64,000 nucleotides of DNA from assembly GCA_036562755.1 (NCBI GenBank), contig DATCJN010000004.1:1-64000 (forward strand), in the 5' to 3' direction. The translations under genes were made by a program, and so were the position numbers. The notes beneath the pieces are model-generated. The model saw only the letters and a program-made list of their open reading frames with translations, had not been told where the DNA came from and did no database searches. Positions 1 to 7,139 of the stretch are shown here, piece by piece (the first letter of the stretch is position 1; each line of letters begins with the position of its first letter). The DNA comes from DUVY01 sp036562755 (GTDB taxonomy: Bacteria > Bacillota > Clostridia > Christensenellales > DUVY01).

Positions 1-117
1 AAATTGTTACAGGAAGCAAAATTGCGAGGCGAGGACTATATTGATTTGGTTTCAGGGGATATTCATAAGCAGATGGGCATGAAAAACAGGATGCCGCAGA
101 TATGCTATAAATGTTAA
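1..117 (+). pseudogene. C-terminal piece of an unrecognised gene, truncated by IS21 insertion
   Basis: An open frame enters from the left edge and codes for 38 residues before a TAA at 115-117. The peptide includes the stretch GEDYIDLVSGDIHKQMGMKN, ending in NRMPQIC. I do not recognise the family with confidence. The last codon and the stop (TGTTAA, 112-117) coincide with the left tip of the IS21-like element, so the native C-terminus has probably been replaced by IS sequence. No continuation of the gene is visible on the far side of the element. The start lies outside the window. Confidence 0.55.
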
Positions 118-205
118 TATAAGAATACCCAATAGTGTGCAAATAAGAATCCCCAAATTTTGTCACTAAAGTAATTAATTGTGATACAATAATCATCATG
201 AAAGG

Positions 206-1474
206 ATGGTTATTGAAATGACAGAAGTAATAATTGAAGAAATACAGAACCTAGAAGATTTATTAATGTTTAGTAAAGCATACAAGAAAGGTTTGATAAG
301 ATTGAACGTATCAAAATTAGCAAGACAATTACAGAAAGATAGGAAAACGATAAGAAGATATTTAAACGGTGATGTACCAAAAACAACAAGAATACGAACA
401 AAATATTTAGATGAATACAGGGAATATATAGTTGAGGTATTAAGCGATAAATATCAAAGTTTTGATTATATAGATCATTTATTTAAATATTTAAAAAGAG
501 AAAAACAAATTACATGTTCAAGATCAACGTTTAATCGATACATAAGAAAGGATGAAGAGTTAAATCAACTATTTAAGCGAAAGAAAACCAATAGTTTTAC
601 AGAAAGGTTTGAAACAGACCCAGGATATCAAGCGCAATTTGATATTAAGGAAAAAGTAAAATTAATAAATAAAACAGGTGAACAAATTACTACTTATATA
701 CCAACACTAACACTTTCATGGTCTAGATATAATTGCCGGTCTTTAACATTGGACACAAAAGTAGAGACGTTATTATCATTTTTAGCTGAATCATTTGAAA
801 AAATAGGTGGTGTTCCTAAAGAGTTAGTAATAGATAACTTAAAACAATTCGTAGAGAAACCAAGATATAAAGAAGAAGAAGCAATCTTAACAAATAAATT
901 CGCTGAATTCTGTAAGGATTATGGAATAAAAGTAAAAACATGTATACCATATAGACCACAAACAAAGGGGAAAATTGAGACACAAAATAAAATAGTTGAA
1001 CAGTTAAAAAATTATAATGGGAAATATAATGATTTAATTGATATGCATGAGAAATTAGAAATAATAAATAAAGAAGATAATGAAAATATATCGCAAGCAA
1101 CAAAATTTCCAAGAATCTTTTTACTTCAAAAAGAAAAAGGTGATCTTCTGCCACTCCCGAATAAAAGTATAAGACAAAAGTATCACCTAAGCTTAAATGA
1201 AGTTTACGTTACCAATGAATCACTAGTATCCTACAAATCTAATAAATATTCTGTTCCCAAGAAATTTATTGGTTTAAAAGTAGGGTTAGTAGTTAAAAGA
1301 AACGAACTTCATATATATTATAACAATAAAATCATCGTTGTACACGAAATTACTAATAATTTATTAAATATTAAGAAAGAACACAACTTAAGATACGAAA
1401 GAAACAATATTAATAACATAAAACTATCAAATGAAATAATATTAGAGGAAATGAGGAATATCAATTATGATTAA
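206..1474 (+). CDS. istA: IS21-family transposase IstA
   Basis: This 422-residue protein is the DDE transposase of the IS21 element and acts together with the IstB ATPase. An N-terminal helix-turn-helix is visible around residues 35-55 (ARQLQKDRKTIRRYLNGD). The catalytic core of an rve-type integrase follows, with an acidic residue in YQAQFDIKE, the second in LVIDNLKQF and the glutamate in QTKGKIETQNK. The length is typical for IstA. The start is uncertain: ATG at 206 directly abuts an AAAGG, and ATG at 218 lies about 12 nt after it. The stop overlaps the start of istB by 8 nt, which is usual for IS21 and suggests translational coupling. Codon use (AGA, ATA, TTA) is unlike the neighbouring chromosome. 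The gene appears intact. Confidence 0.93.
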   Translation: MVIEMTEVIIEEIQNLEDLLMFSKAYKKGLIRLNVSKLARQLQKDRKTIRRYLNGDVPKTTRIRTKYLDEYREYIVEVLSDKYQSFDYIDHLFKYLKREKQITCSRSTFNRYIRKDEELNQLFKRKKTNSFTERFETDPGYQAQFDIKEKVKLINKTGEQITTYIPTLTLSWSRYNCRSLTLDTKVETLLSFLAESFEKIGGVPKELVIDNLKQFVEKPRYKEEEAILTNKFAEFCKDYGIKVKTCIPYRPQTKGKIETQNKIVEQLKNYNGKYNDLIDMHEKLEIINKEDNENISQATKFPRIFLLQKEKGDLLPLPNKSIRQKYHLSLNEVYVTNESLVSYKSNKYSVPKKFIGLKVGLVVKRNELHIYYNNKIIVVHEITNNLLNIKKEHNLRYERNNINNIKLSNEIILEEMRNINYD

Positions 1475-2219
1475 TGAAGTATTAGAACAATTAGTATATT
1501 TAAAATTGAAATCAGCTTACACATACTTAAAAGAATTACACATAAATGATGAAATTAGTACTTCAGAATTAAAAGGAATATATAAAATATTAAACAAAGA
1601 AGTTATCGCAAAAGAAGAAAATAATAAACTATATAATGTCAAAGTAGCAGGCTTTCCATTTTTAAGAACAATAGAAGAATATGATTTTAGTTTTCAACCA
1701 TCAGTTAAAGAAGATAAGATAAAATCAATAATCCAATCAAACTTTTATGAAGAAGCAACTAATATAGTATTTATAGGCAATCCTGGTGTAGGAAAAACAC
1801 ATTTAGCAGTAGCGATAGGTTATTCAGTAGCGATTAGACGTAACAGTGTTTATTTTATAAAATTTAATAAATTAATTTCAATATTAAAAAATGCTTATCA
1901 AGAAGGAACGATAGATAAAAGATTAAGACATTTTTTCAAATATAGGTTATTAATAATTGATGAAGTAGGTTTTAATGAAGTCTCGCCCCTTGAATCAAAA
2001 TTATTTTTTCAACTAATTGATTTAAGATATACTAAAAAATCCACAATCTTTACTAGTAATATGACCTTTGATAAATGGCCACAAATTCTAGGTAATGATG
2101 AAATGATTACAAAAGCCATTATTGATCGAATATTGCATCATTCTTATTTATTTAATATTACTGGTCCTTCTTATAGAATTAAAGACAAACTCAAACTAAA
2201 TAAAACCGAGGAATCTTAA
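1467..2219 (+). CDS. istB: IS21-family helper ATPase IstB
   Basis: The 250-residue product is a DnaC-like AAA+ ATPase that helps IstA choose and join the target. A short N-terminal helical region is followed by a Walker A motif (GNPGVGKTH, about residue 104), a Walker B (LLIIDEVGF, about 160) and a sensor-type TIFTSNMTFDKW. It ends just before the right terminal repeat of the element. It overlaps istA by 8 nt and is therefore probably coupled to it. Length and motifs match the family and no disruption is seen, so the IS may still be active. Codon use is strongly AT-biased like that of istA. Confidence 0.93.
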   Translation: MINEVLEQLVYLKLKSAYTYLKELHINDEISTSELKGIYKILNKEVIAKEENNKLYNVKVAGFPFLRTIEEYDFSFQPSVKEDKIKSIIQSNFYEEATNIVFIGNPGVGKTHLAVAIGYSVAIRRNSVYFIKFNKLISILKNAYQEGTIDKRLRHFFKYRLLIIDEVGFNEVSPLESKLFFQLIDLRYTKKSTIFTSNMTFDKWPQILGNDEMITKAIIDRILHHSYLFNITGPSYRIKDKLKLNKTEES

Positions 2220-2250
2220 ATGCACACTTTTGTACTTTTTTAACTTGACA

Positions 2251-2561
2251 TTTACATTTGGTATCAGTTCACTAAAAGCGGCTTTTTGAAAGAAAAACCT
2301 TATTAACATTATACTAACAACCTGTTTCAACTTAATTTTATAAAATTATGAATTACTATAGATTATTTGTAATCGTGTAATTCGTTGAGTAATCGTGTAA
2401 TTCGTTGAGTAATCGTTAAATTGTAAGGTATGATTTTTCTATTTCTATCTATTTTTGTCATTATATCATCCATTTGGTGCGAATTAAATTATTTGTCTAT
2501 TCTGGCAGAAAGGACAAATCACCCTATCTACCAAACAAAAAAAGGCCTGATACATATCTAG
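2251..2561. other. AT-rich gap between the two insertion sequences
   Basis: No gene is supported here. The stretch holds a short tandem repeat (2369-2417) and otherwise nothing I recognise. A 78-codon reading frame on the minus strand (2484-2720) runs into the IS3 element and has no support. Confidence 0.5.
2369..2417 (+). repeat. Tandem 20-bp repeat, 2.4 copies
   Basis: Two perfect head-to-tail copies of GTAATCGTGTAATTCGTTGA (2369-2388 and 2389-2408) are followed by a partial third copy, GTAATCGTT. The repeat lies between the two insertion sequences and has no apparent coding role. Confidence 0.9.
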
Positions 2562-2666
2562 TGATATAGTAAAAATAGACAGATTAAAAAGTTTAATACA
2601 GTCTACTTTCTTGTTATATTTAGAATAGGAGGTATAAGGTACTATGAAAAAAAGAAAGCATTTCAA

Positions 2667-3029
2667 TTGTATACTGTAGAAGAAAAACTGAAGATTGTTC
2701 AAGATCATTTGAACAACCATATTTCAATAAGAGCATGTGCAGCAAAATATCATATTGCATCTACTTCTTTAGTTATGTGGTTACGTACATATCGTGAAAA
2801 AGGGATTGAAGGATTAGAAAGTCAAATAGGTAAAAAAAGAGGGAAAGGGAAAGGACGTCCAAAAGGCACCTATAAGCCAAGAACAACAATTGAAGAACTA
2901 CAAAAAGAAAACCTTAAACTAGTGATTGAAAATGAACGATTAAAAAAAGGTTATATCACGAAAGGAGTTGGTGCCAAAAAGGTGTTCATTTCTATAAACA
3001 GCAAGAATTTCAAATCGTTGAAAGACTGA
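2667..3029 (+). CDS. IS3-family transposase OrfA (helix-turn-helix subunit)
   Basis: This open frame codes for the DNA-binding first protein of an IS3/IS150-type element. A helix-turn-helix is seen early (SIRACAAKYHIASTSLVMWL), followed by a basic linker (GKKRGKGKGRPKG) and a C-terminal leucine-rich coiled segment (ENLKLVIENERLKKG). A strong Shine-Dalgarno (AGGAGG, 2627-2632) sits before ATG 2644. That ATG is one phase off: adding one A to the seven-A run at 2647-2653 would join it to this frame as MKKKKAFQLYTVEEK. The start is therefore either damaged or needs slippage; a TTG at 2667 is the alternative. Near the 3' end, a heptamer A AAA AAA in frame (2942-2948) is a good site for -1 frameshifting into the orfB phase. 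Confidence 0.75.
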   Translation: MYTVEEKLKIVQDHLNNHISIRACAAKYHIASTSLVMWLRTYREKGIEGLESQIGKKRGKGKGRPKGTYKPRTTIEELQKENLKLVIENERLKKGYITKGVGAKKVFISINSKNFKSLKD

Positions 3030-3064
3030 GTAAAAAACATCCAATAACTTTACTGTGTCGTATT

Positions 3065-3874
3065 ATGAATGTCAATAGATCTGGATATTACAAATGGTTA
3101 GATAGAAAAGATAATCCATCAGAAAGAGAACTTCAAAGAGCAAAAGATATCGCTATTATCAAAAAGATTAATAAGAAACATCCTTCACATGGTTATAGAT
3201 GGATAAGAGCCTACGCAGAAAAGCACTACAAGGTAAAGTGGAGTAATAATCATGTGCACTTGTGTTGTAAATATGCAGGAATTATCTCCGCTGGAAAACA
3301 TTATCGTTATGTGCGTCCAGGTGATGAAAGAATTAAATATAAGAATCTAGCAAATAATTCATGGAGTCAGTTAACTAGGCCATTAGAAGTCGTTGCTTTG
3401 GATATGACAACTTTCAATGTAAAAGGAAAATATTATGAACTTACATTCTACTTTGATGCATTCACTAAGGAAATACTAAGTTATAAATTATCCGGTAGAC
3501 GTGGTGATAGTACTACTTATTATAATGGTTTAAAAGATGTTTTAAATGTAATTAAAAAAGAAGAGCCAACTGAACCTACAGTTTTGCACACCGATCAAGG
3601 TTCTGTTTACTCTTCAATAAGCTATAACGAGCTCATTAAAAATCATAAAATCAAACGTTCTATGAGTCGAGCGGGAACTCCCACTGATAATCCTGTCAAC
3701 GAATCATTAAATGGTTGGATAAAAGAAGAATTATTCATTGACTTTAACTTAGGCGAATCCAATGATGTTCATAAATCCATAAGAAAATATGTCTATTATT
3801 ACAATAATCATCGTTTTTCTTATGCATTAAAATACAAAACCCCAATTCAATTTAAAACTGAATTAGGGTATTAA
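3065..3874 (+). CDS. IS3-family transposase OrfB (DDE integrase subunit)
   Basis: The catalytic half of the IS150-like transposase. An N-terminal HTH_21-type region (ATG start in NVNRSGYYKWLDRK) is followed by the integrase core. Its acidic residues are visible in VVALDMTTFN, VLHTDQGSVY and PVNESLNGWIKEE. The open phase extends upstream of ATG 3065 without a stop to about 2948, reading through GVHFYKQQEFQIVERLSKKH. This matches the usual IS3 arrangement in which OrfA-OrfB is made as one protein by a -1 frameshift. The catalytic region looks complete. Whether the element is active depends on the orfA start problem. Confidence 0.85.
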   Translation: MNVNRSGYYKWLDRKDNPSERELQRAKDIAIIKKINKKHPSHGYRWIRAYAEKHYKVKWSNNHVHLCCKYAGIISAGKHYRYVRPGDERIKYKNLANNSWSQLTRPLEVVALDMTTFNVKGKYYELTFYFDAFTKEILSYKLSGRRGDSTTYYNGLKDVLNVIKKEEPTEPTVLHTDQGSVYSSISYNELIKNHKIKRSMSRAGTPTDNPVNESLNGWIKEELFIDFNLGESNDVHKSIRKYVYYYNNHRFSYALKYKTPIQFKTELGY

Positions 3875-3940
3875 AAAGTTTTGATACGTGTCCACTTTAT
3901 CTTGACAAGTGCAGATTGTATCAAACCTATGCCTTCAATA

Positions 3941-4029
3941 TGGTGCCGAAGACCGGACTCGAACCGGTACGGAGTTTTACCTCCGAAGGATTTTAAGTCC
4001 TTTGCGTCTGCCTATTTCGCCACTTCGGC
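3941..4029 (-). tRNA. tRNA-Leu (UAA)
   Basis: The minus strand reads from GCCGAAG at 4029 to CTTCGGC, discriminator A and an encoded CCA at 3941-3943. At 89 nt with a long variable arm (CGGAGG ... CTCCG) it is a class II tRNA. The anticodon loop CTTAAAA gives TAA, hence leucine. The acceptor and T stems pair fully. It is the last of three tRNAs in one transcript. Confidence 0.95.
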
Positions 4030-4066
4030 AAAAAGAAATCCCTATTAATAGGGCTTATAAATTTTT

Positions 4067-4140
4067 TGGAGGCACCACCCAGAATCGAACTGGGGATAAA
4101 GGTTTTGCAGACCTCTGCCTTACCGCTTGGCTATGGTGCC
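4067..4140 (-). tRNA. tRNA-Cys (GCA)
   Basis: The minus strand begins GGCACCA at 4140 and ends TGGTGCC, discriminator T and encoded CCA at 4067-4069. The anticodon loop CTGCAAA gives GCA for cysteine. The T loop is GTTCGATTC. It lies 5 nt downstream of tRNA-Gly and 37 nt upstream of tRNA-Leu. Confidence 0.95.
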
Positions 4141-4145
4141 AGATG

Positions 4146-4220
4146 TGGAGCGGTAGACGAGATTCGAACTCGCGACATCTGCCTTGGCAAGGCAGCACTC
4201 TACCGCTGAGCTACTACCGC
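4146..4220 (-). tRNA. tRNA-Gly (GCC)
   Basis: The minus strand begins GCGGTAGTAGCTCAG at 4220 and ends CTACCGC, T and encoded CCA at 4146-4148. The anticodon loop TTGCCAA gives GCC for glycine. It is the first gene of the tRNA transcript, 35 nt below the -10 element. Confidence 0.95.
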
Positions 4221-4226
4221 ATCTAT

Positions 4227-4255
4227 TGAAAGGATTTGCTCCTTTCAGTTTTTTT
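4227..4255 (+). terminator. Hairpin with T tract, plus orientation
   Basis: TGAAAGGA and TCCTTTCA pair around a TTTGC loop and are followed by GTTTTTTT. In the plus direction this looks like an intrinsic terminator and could stop transcripts leaving the insertion sequences before they run antisense into the his operon. In the minus direction it sits in the leader of the tRNA transcript, where it has no T tract. Confidence 0.55.
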
Positions 4256-4284
4256 AATATACCAAATTGTTTGAAAAATTGCAA
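4256..4284 (-). promoter_or_regulatory. Promoter of the tRNA-Gly/Cys/Leu cluster
   Basis: On the minus strand TTGCAA (4279-4284) and TATATT (4256-4261) are separated by exactly 17 nt. They stand about 36 nt before tRNA-Gly. Confidence 0.75.
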
Positions 4285-4314
4285 CAGTTTAAAACCTTAA
4301 AAATCCTTAAACTG
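4285..4314. terminator. Weak inverted repeat, possible his operon terminator
   Basis: CAGTTTAA (4285-4292) and TTAAACTG (4307-4314) form an 8-bp stem 74 nt below the hisIE stop. There is no clean T tract, so termination here is only a guess. Confidence 0.3.
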
Positions 4315-4387
4315 CGCGTATTTTGACAATAAAATTTTGGTAATATTTTTATTTATATTATATTTTTCTTTCGTTATATTGTGTGTA

Positions 4388-5047
4388 TTATTTTGCCTTG
4401 GTGGGATATACGCGCGAGCGGCTGCGCTTGCTGCGCTCGTCCAGCACCTTAAATACCGATTGAATATCCAATCCCCTGTCTTCCATAAGAACAAGAGTGT
4501 GATATATAAGATCGGCTATCTCTCCCGCCAATTCGTCGTTGTTTGCATTTTTTGCGGCAATTATAACTTCGGACGCTTCCTCGCCGATTTTTTTGCAAAT
4601 TTTATCCGTTCCGTTTTCTAATAGATAGGTCGTATATGAGCCTTCTTTGGGATTCATCTTACGGTCTTTAATGCAAGCTATGTCTTTATAAATAATCTCG
4701 CTGTTAAACACCGCATCAAATTCTTCAACGGTATTAAAATAACACGAATAAGCGCCGGTGTGACAAGCGTTGCCCTTTTGTATGACTTTTAACAATACGC
4801 TGTCATAGTCGCAATCAACCATAACCGCTACGACTTCTTGATAGCAGCCGCTTGTTTCTCCCTTTAGCCAAAGCGAGTTTCTTGAGCGCGAAAAGTAATG
4901 CGCTCTTTTGGTCTTTAGAGTAAGCTCCAAAGCCTCTTTATTCATATACGCTTGCATTAATACAGCTCCCGTATATGCGTCCTGAGCAATGGCGGGAACA
5001 AGACCTTTTTCGTCAAATTTGATTTTATTAATTATATCTTTATTCAT
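4388..5047 (-). CDS. hisIE: Bifunctional phosphoribosyl-AMP cyclohydrolase / phosphoribosyl-ATP pyrophosphohydrolase
   Basis: HisIE carries out steps two and three of histidine synthesis: it removes pyrophosphate from PR-ATP and opens the adenine ring of PR-AMP. The N-terminal cyclohydrolase half (about residues 10-105) shows the metal-binding DCDYDS and the cysteines of GNACHTGAYSC. The C-terminal half (about 120-215) shows the pyrophosphohydrolase pattern KKIGEEASEVIIAAKN and EIADLIYH. At 219 residues it is a typical fusion. The start overlaps the hisF stop by 4 nt (ATGA), so it is the translationally coupled last gene of the operon. Nothing in the sequence suggests loss of function. Confidence 0.95.
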   Translation of the reverse strand: MNKDIINKIKFDEKGLVPAIAQDAYTGAVLMQAYMNKEALELTLKTKRAHYFSRSRNSLWLKGETSGCYQEVVAVMVDCDYDSVLLKVIQKGNACHTGAYSCYFNTVEEFDAVFNSEIIYKDIACIKDRKMNPKEGSYTTYLLENGTDKICKKIGEEASEVIIAAKNANNDELAGEIADLIYHTLVLMEDRGLDIQSVFKVLDERSKRSRSRVYPTKAK

Positions 5048-5802
5048 AGCCTTACGGGTATCCCTTCCTTATGCAGATAATTTTTAACTTGGTTTATTGT
5101 AAATACGCCGAAATGGAACAGCGAAGCCGCCAAAACTGCGTCGCACTTGCCTTCGGTTAACGCCTGCTTAAAATGCTCTAGCTCCCCTGCTCCGCCGCTT
5201 GCTATAACAGGCGCATTTACAGCGTCGTTTATAAGTCTTAATAATTCTATGTCATAACCTTTCTTTGTGCCGTCAGCGGCGATATTGGTAACCAACAGTT
5301 CGCCGGCGCCCATTTGAACGGCTTTTTTAGCCCATTCGATAGCATCAACCCCGGTATTTATATTGCCGCCGTTTATATATGTTTCATAAACGCCTTGCGA
5401 GTTTTTCTTTACGTCTATTGCTACGATTACGCTTTCCGAGCCAAACTTTAGCGCCGCTTGTTTTATTAAATCGGGGTTTTTAAATGCCGCCGAGTTAATG
5501 CTCACTTTGTCCGCGCCCGCGCTCATTAAAGCGATTATGTCGTCAAGTTCGCTAATTCCGCCGCCCACTATGACGGGTATAAAGACTTGGTCGGCCGCGC
5601 GCGATATGACGTCTATCATAGTTTTTCGGCCTTCAGTCGTAGCCGAGATGTCTAAAAATACTATTTCGTCGGCGTTTTCCGAGCTATAATACTTTGCTAA
5701 TTCGATTGGATCGCCTGCGTCGGTAAGGTTGACAAAGTTGACTCCCTTTACTACCCTGCCGTTGTGCATATCAAGACAAGGGATAATTCTTTTGGTTTTC
5801 AT
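5044..5802 (-). CDS. hisF: Imidazole glycerol phosphate synthase subunit HisF
   Basis: HisF is the cyclase half of imidazole glycerol phosphate synthase. It turns PRFAR plus ammonia into IGP and AICAR. The TIM-barrel catalytic aspartates are visible in CLDMHNGRVVKG (residue 11) and in IVAIDVKKN (about 130), with phosphate-binding glycines in IVGGGI and ASGGAG. The length of 252 residues is standard. Normally the ammonia comes from the glutaminase HisH, which binds HisF, but no hisH lies in this operon. The gene overlaps hisA and hisIE by 4 nt each. Confidence 0.96.
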   Translation of the reverse strand: MKTKRIIPCLDMHNGRVVKGVNFVNLTDAGDPIELAKYYSSENADEIVFLDISATTEGRKTMIDVISRAADQVFIPVIVGGGISELDDIIALMSAGADKVSINSAAFKNPDLIKQAALKFGSESVIVAIDVKKNSQGVYETYINGGNINTGVDAIEWAKKAVQMGAGELLVTNIAADGTKKGYDIELLRLINDAVNAPVIASGGAGELEHFKQALTEGKCDAVLAASLFHFGVFTINQVKNYLHKEGIPVRL

Positions 5803-6521
5803 AGCATTTTACTCCGTTTTATAGCTTCTTTTAAATCTATTGTGTTCTCATATAAAGATTTTCCCAAAATGACGCCGTAAATATTTGCCCGGCAAAGTTT
5901 ATCTATGTCGCTCATATCTTTTGCGCCGCCGCTGGCGATAACATTAAGTCCGCAATGGTCTTGAATTTCAACAGTCTTTTGAATGTTAATCCCGCTCAAA
6001 ACGCCGTCTCTTGAAATATCGGTAAACAAGACTGTTTTAACGCCCATATCGGCAAGCTCTTTGCCCATAGTTAAGACATCCTTTGGGGTAATTTCTTGCC
6101 AACCTTTTATTGCCAAAAAGCCGTCCTTGGCGTCTATTCCAACCACGATTTTGTCTTGATAGCGTTTTAGCGCTTCTTTCAAAATATTGGGCGAAGAATA
6201 AGCTATTGTGCCCAATATAACCCTGGACGCGCCCAAAACTTCTATTCTATACGCAATATCGTCCAGACTCCTGATACCGCCGCCTAGTTGAACGGGAATA
6301 TTAATAGTTGAAGCGATCTTTTTTATAATTTCATAGTTAGTCTTATTAGCGCTGTCGAAAGCGGCGCTCAAATCTACTATATGTAAATATTCGGCGCCGT
6401 CTTCTTGATATTTTATAGCTTTTTCCACGGGATCGCCGTAAACGGTTTTTTGATTCGGATCGCCTTTATATAACCTTACGCATTGATTGTCCAATATGTC
6501 TATCGCGGGAAAAATAATCAT
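5799..6521 (-). CDS. hisA: ProFAR isomerase HisA
   Basis: HisA isomerises ProFAR to PRFAR by an Amadori rearrangement, the step before HisF. The catalytic aspartates appear in PAIDILDNQCVRL (residue 8) and VVGIDAKDG (about 129). Phosphate-binding loops are seen in LGGGIRS and ASGGAKD. The 240-residue length fits. A Shine-Dalgarno TTGGAGAA precedes the ATG. The 35-nt gap to hisB at 6522-6556 is the place where hisH usually lies in Bacillota operons, and it is far too short to contain it. Confidence 0.95.
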   Translation of the reverse strand: MIIFPAIDILDNQCVRLYKGDPNQKTVYGDPVEKAIKYQEDGAEYLHIVDLSAAFDSANKTNYEIIKKIASTINIPVQLGGGIRSLDDIAYRIEVLGASRVILGTIAYSSPNILKEALKRYQDKIVVGIDAKDGFLAIKGWQEITPKDVLTMGKELADMGVKTVLFTDISRDGVLSGINIQKTVEIQDHCGLNVIASGGAKDMSDIDKLCRANIYGVILGKSLYENTIDLKEAIKRSKML

Positions 6522-6556
6522 TTAGTTCTCCAAGCAAGAAAAATATGCGTCTATTT

Positions 6557-7138
6557 TTATTCTATTACGCCCTTTGAGGATGGAATTTTATCCGAAACCG
6601 TCTTTACGGCTTCCTTTAACGCCCTTGCGACAGCCTTAAACGACGCTTCTATAATGTGGTGCGTATTTTTGCCGGCAAGCTTATTGATGTGCAAGGTCAA
6701 CAAGCCGTAAGACGAAAGCGCTCTAAAAAACTCCTCGGCAAGTTCGGCGTCAAAATCGCCTATCCTGCCCTTGCAATCCAAATCGCACGCCAAAAACGGC
6801 CTTCCGCTTATGTCCAGGACGGCTCGAACCAAGGCTTCGTCCATAGGAATGGTTTTTTCGCCGTAACGGTTAATGCCCTTTTTATCTCCCAAAAGCTCGT
6901 TGATCAGCTTGCCCAACACTATACCGACATCCTCCACGGTGTGATGACCGTCGACTTTTAAGTCGCCTTTGCATTTTACCGTCAAGTCAAAACCGCCGTG
7001 CATAGCAAACAATTCAAGCATATGGTCGAAAAAACCCACTCCCGTGTCAATTTCGTATTTGCCTTCGCCGTCTAGGTTAAGGCTGATAAAGACGTCGGTT
7101 TCCTTGGTAGTTCTTTTTAACTCTCCCGATCTTTTCAT
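6557..7138 (-). CDS. hisB: Imidazoleglycerol-phosphate dehydratase
   Basis: HisB dehydrates IGP to imidazole acetol phosphate. Both manganese-binding histidine clusters are visible: VDGHHTVEDVG (about residue 65) and THHIIEASFKA (about 165). The HAD-type phosphatase domain of enterobacterial HisB is absent, as expected outside that group. I chose ATG 7138 because GAGGACTAAT supplies a Shine-Dalgarno at good spacing and it begins 1 nt after hisD ends. An in-frame ATG at 7156 lies inside hisD and has no ribosome site. The protein is 193 residues. Confidence 0.94.
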   Translation of the reverse strand: MKRSGELKRTTKETDVFISLNLDGEGKYEIDTGVGFFDHMLELFAMHGGFDLTVKCKGDLKVDGHHTVEDVGIVLGKLINELLGDKKGINRYGEKTIPMDEALVRAVLDISGRPFLACDLDCKGRIGDFDAELAEEFFRALSSYGLLTLHINKLAGKNTHHIIEASFKAVARALKEAVKTVSDKIPSSKGVIE

Positions 7139-7139
7139 A

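Larger units (their letters stand above)
112..2250 (+). mobile_element. IS21-family insertion sequence
   Basis: istA and istB lie between related terminal sequences. The left end (112 onward, starting TGTTAATATAAG) and the reverse complement of the right end (from 2250, starting TGTCAAGTTAAA) align base for base. Both reach a shared GTGTGC at the same distance, 23 nt from the tip, and are followed by AAGAATCCCC on the left and AAGATTCCTC on the right. The left end also carries an internal repeat of AAGAATnCCC at 121-130 and 145-154, as expected for the multiple terminal repeats of IS21. No target-site duplication is visible next to these tips. The element is far more AT-rich than the host genes. 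Confidence 0.85.
2562..3907 (+). mobile_element. IS3-family (IS150-like) insertion sequence
   Basis: It carries the orfA/orfB pair typical of IS3 in two overlapping phases. The right end is near 3907, where the reverse complement reads TGTCAAGATAAAGTGGACAC. A weaker match around 2562-2585 (TGATATAGTAAAAATAGACA) is the probable left end. The boundaries are approximate because the inverted repeats are imperfect. The element stops 33 bp from the 3' end of the tRNA-Leu gene. Confidence 0.7.

Noticed and set aside
816..1154. 112-codon minus frame inside istA
   Set aside because: It is a shadow of the AT-rich istA frame; the hydrophobic composition is what antisense of Lys/Glu-rich coding sequence gives.
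2484..2720. 78-codon minus frame at the left end of the IS3 element
   Set aside because: It crosses the IS boundary and orfA antisense, without supporting signals.
3909..4229. 106-codon plus frame across the tRNA genes
   Set aside because: It is read antisense through three tRNAs with intact cloverleaves, so it is chance.
4337..4621. 94-codon plus frame with a hydrophobic start (MVIFLFILYFSFVILC)
   Set aside because: It overlaps the his operon antisense, and its hydrophobicity comes from the AT-rich gap. No promoter or ribosome site was seen.
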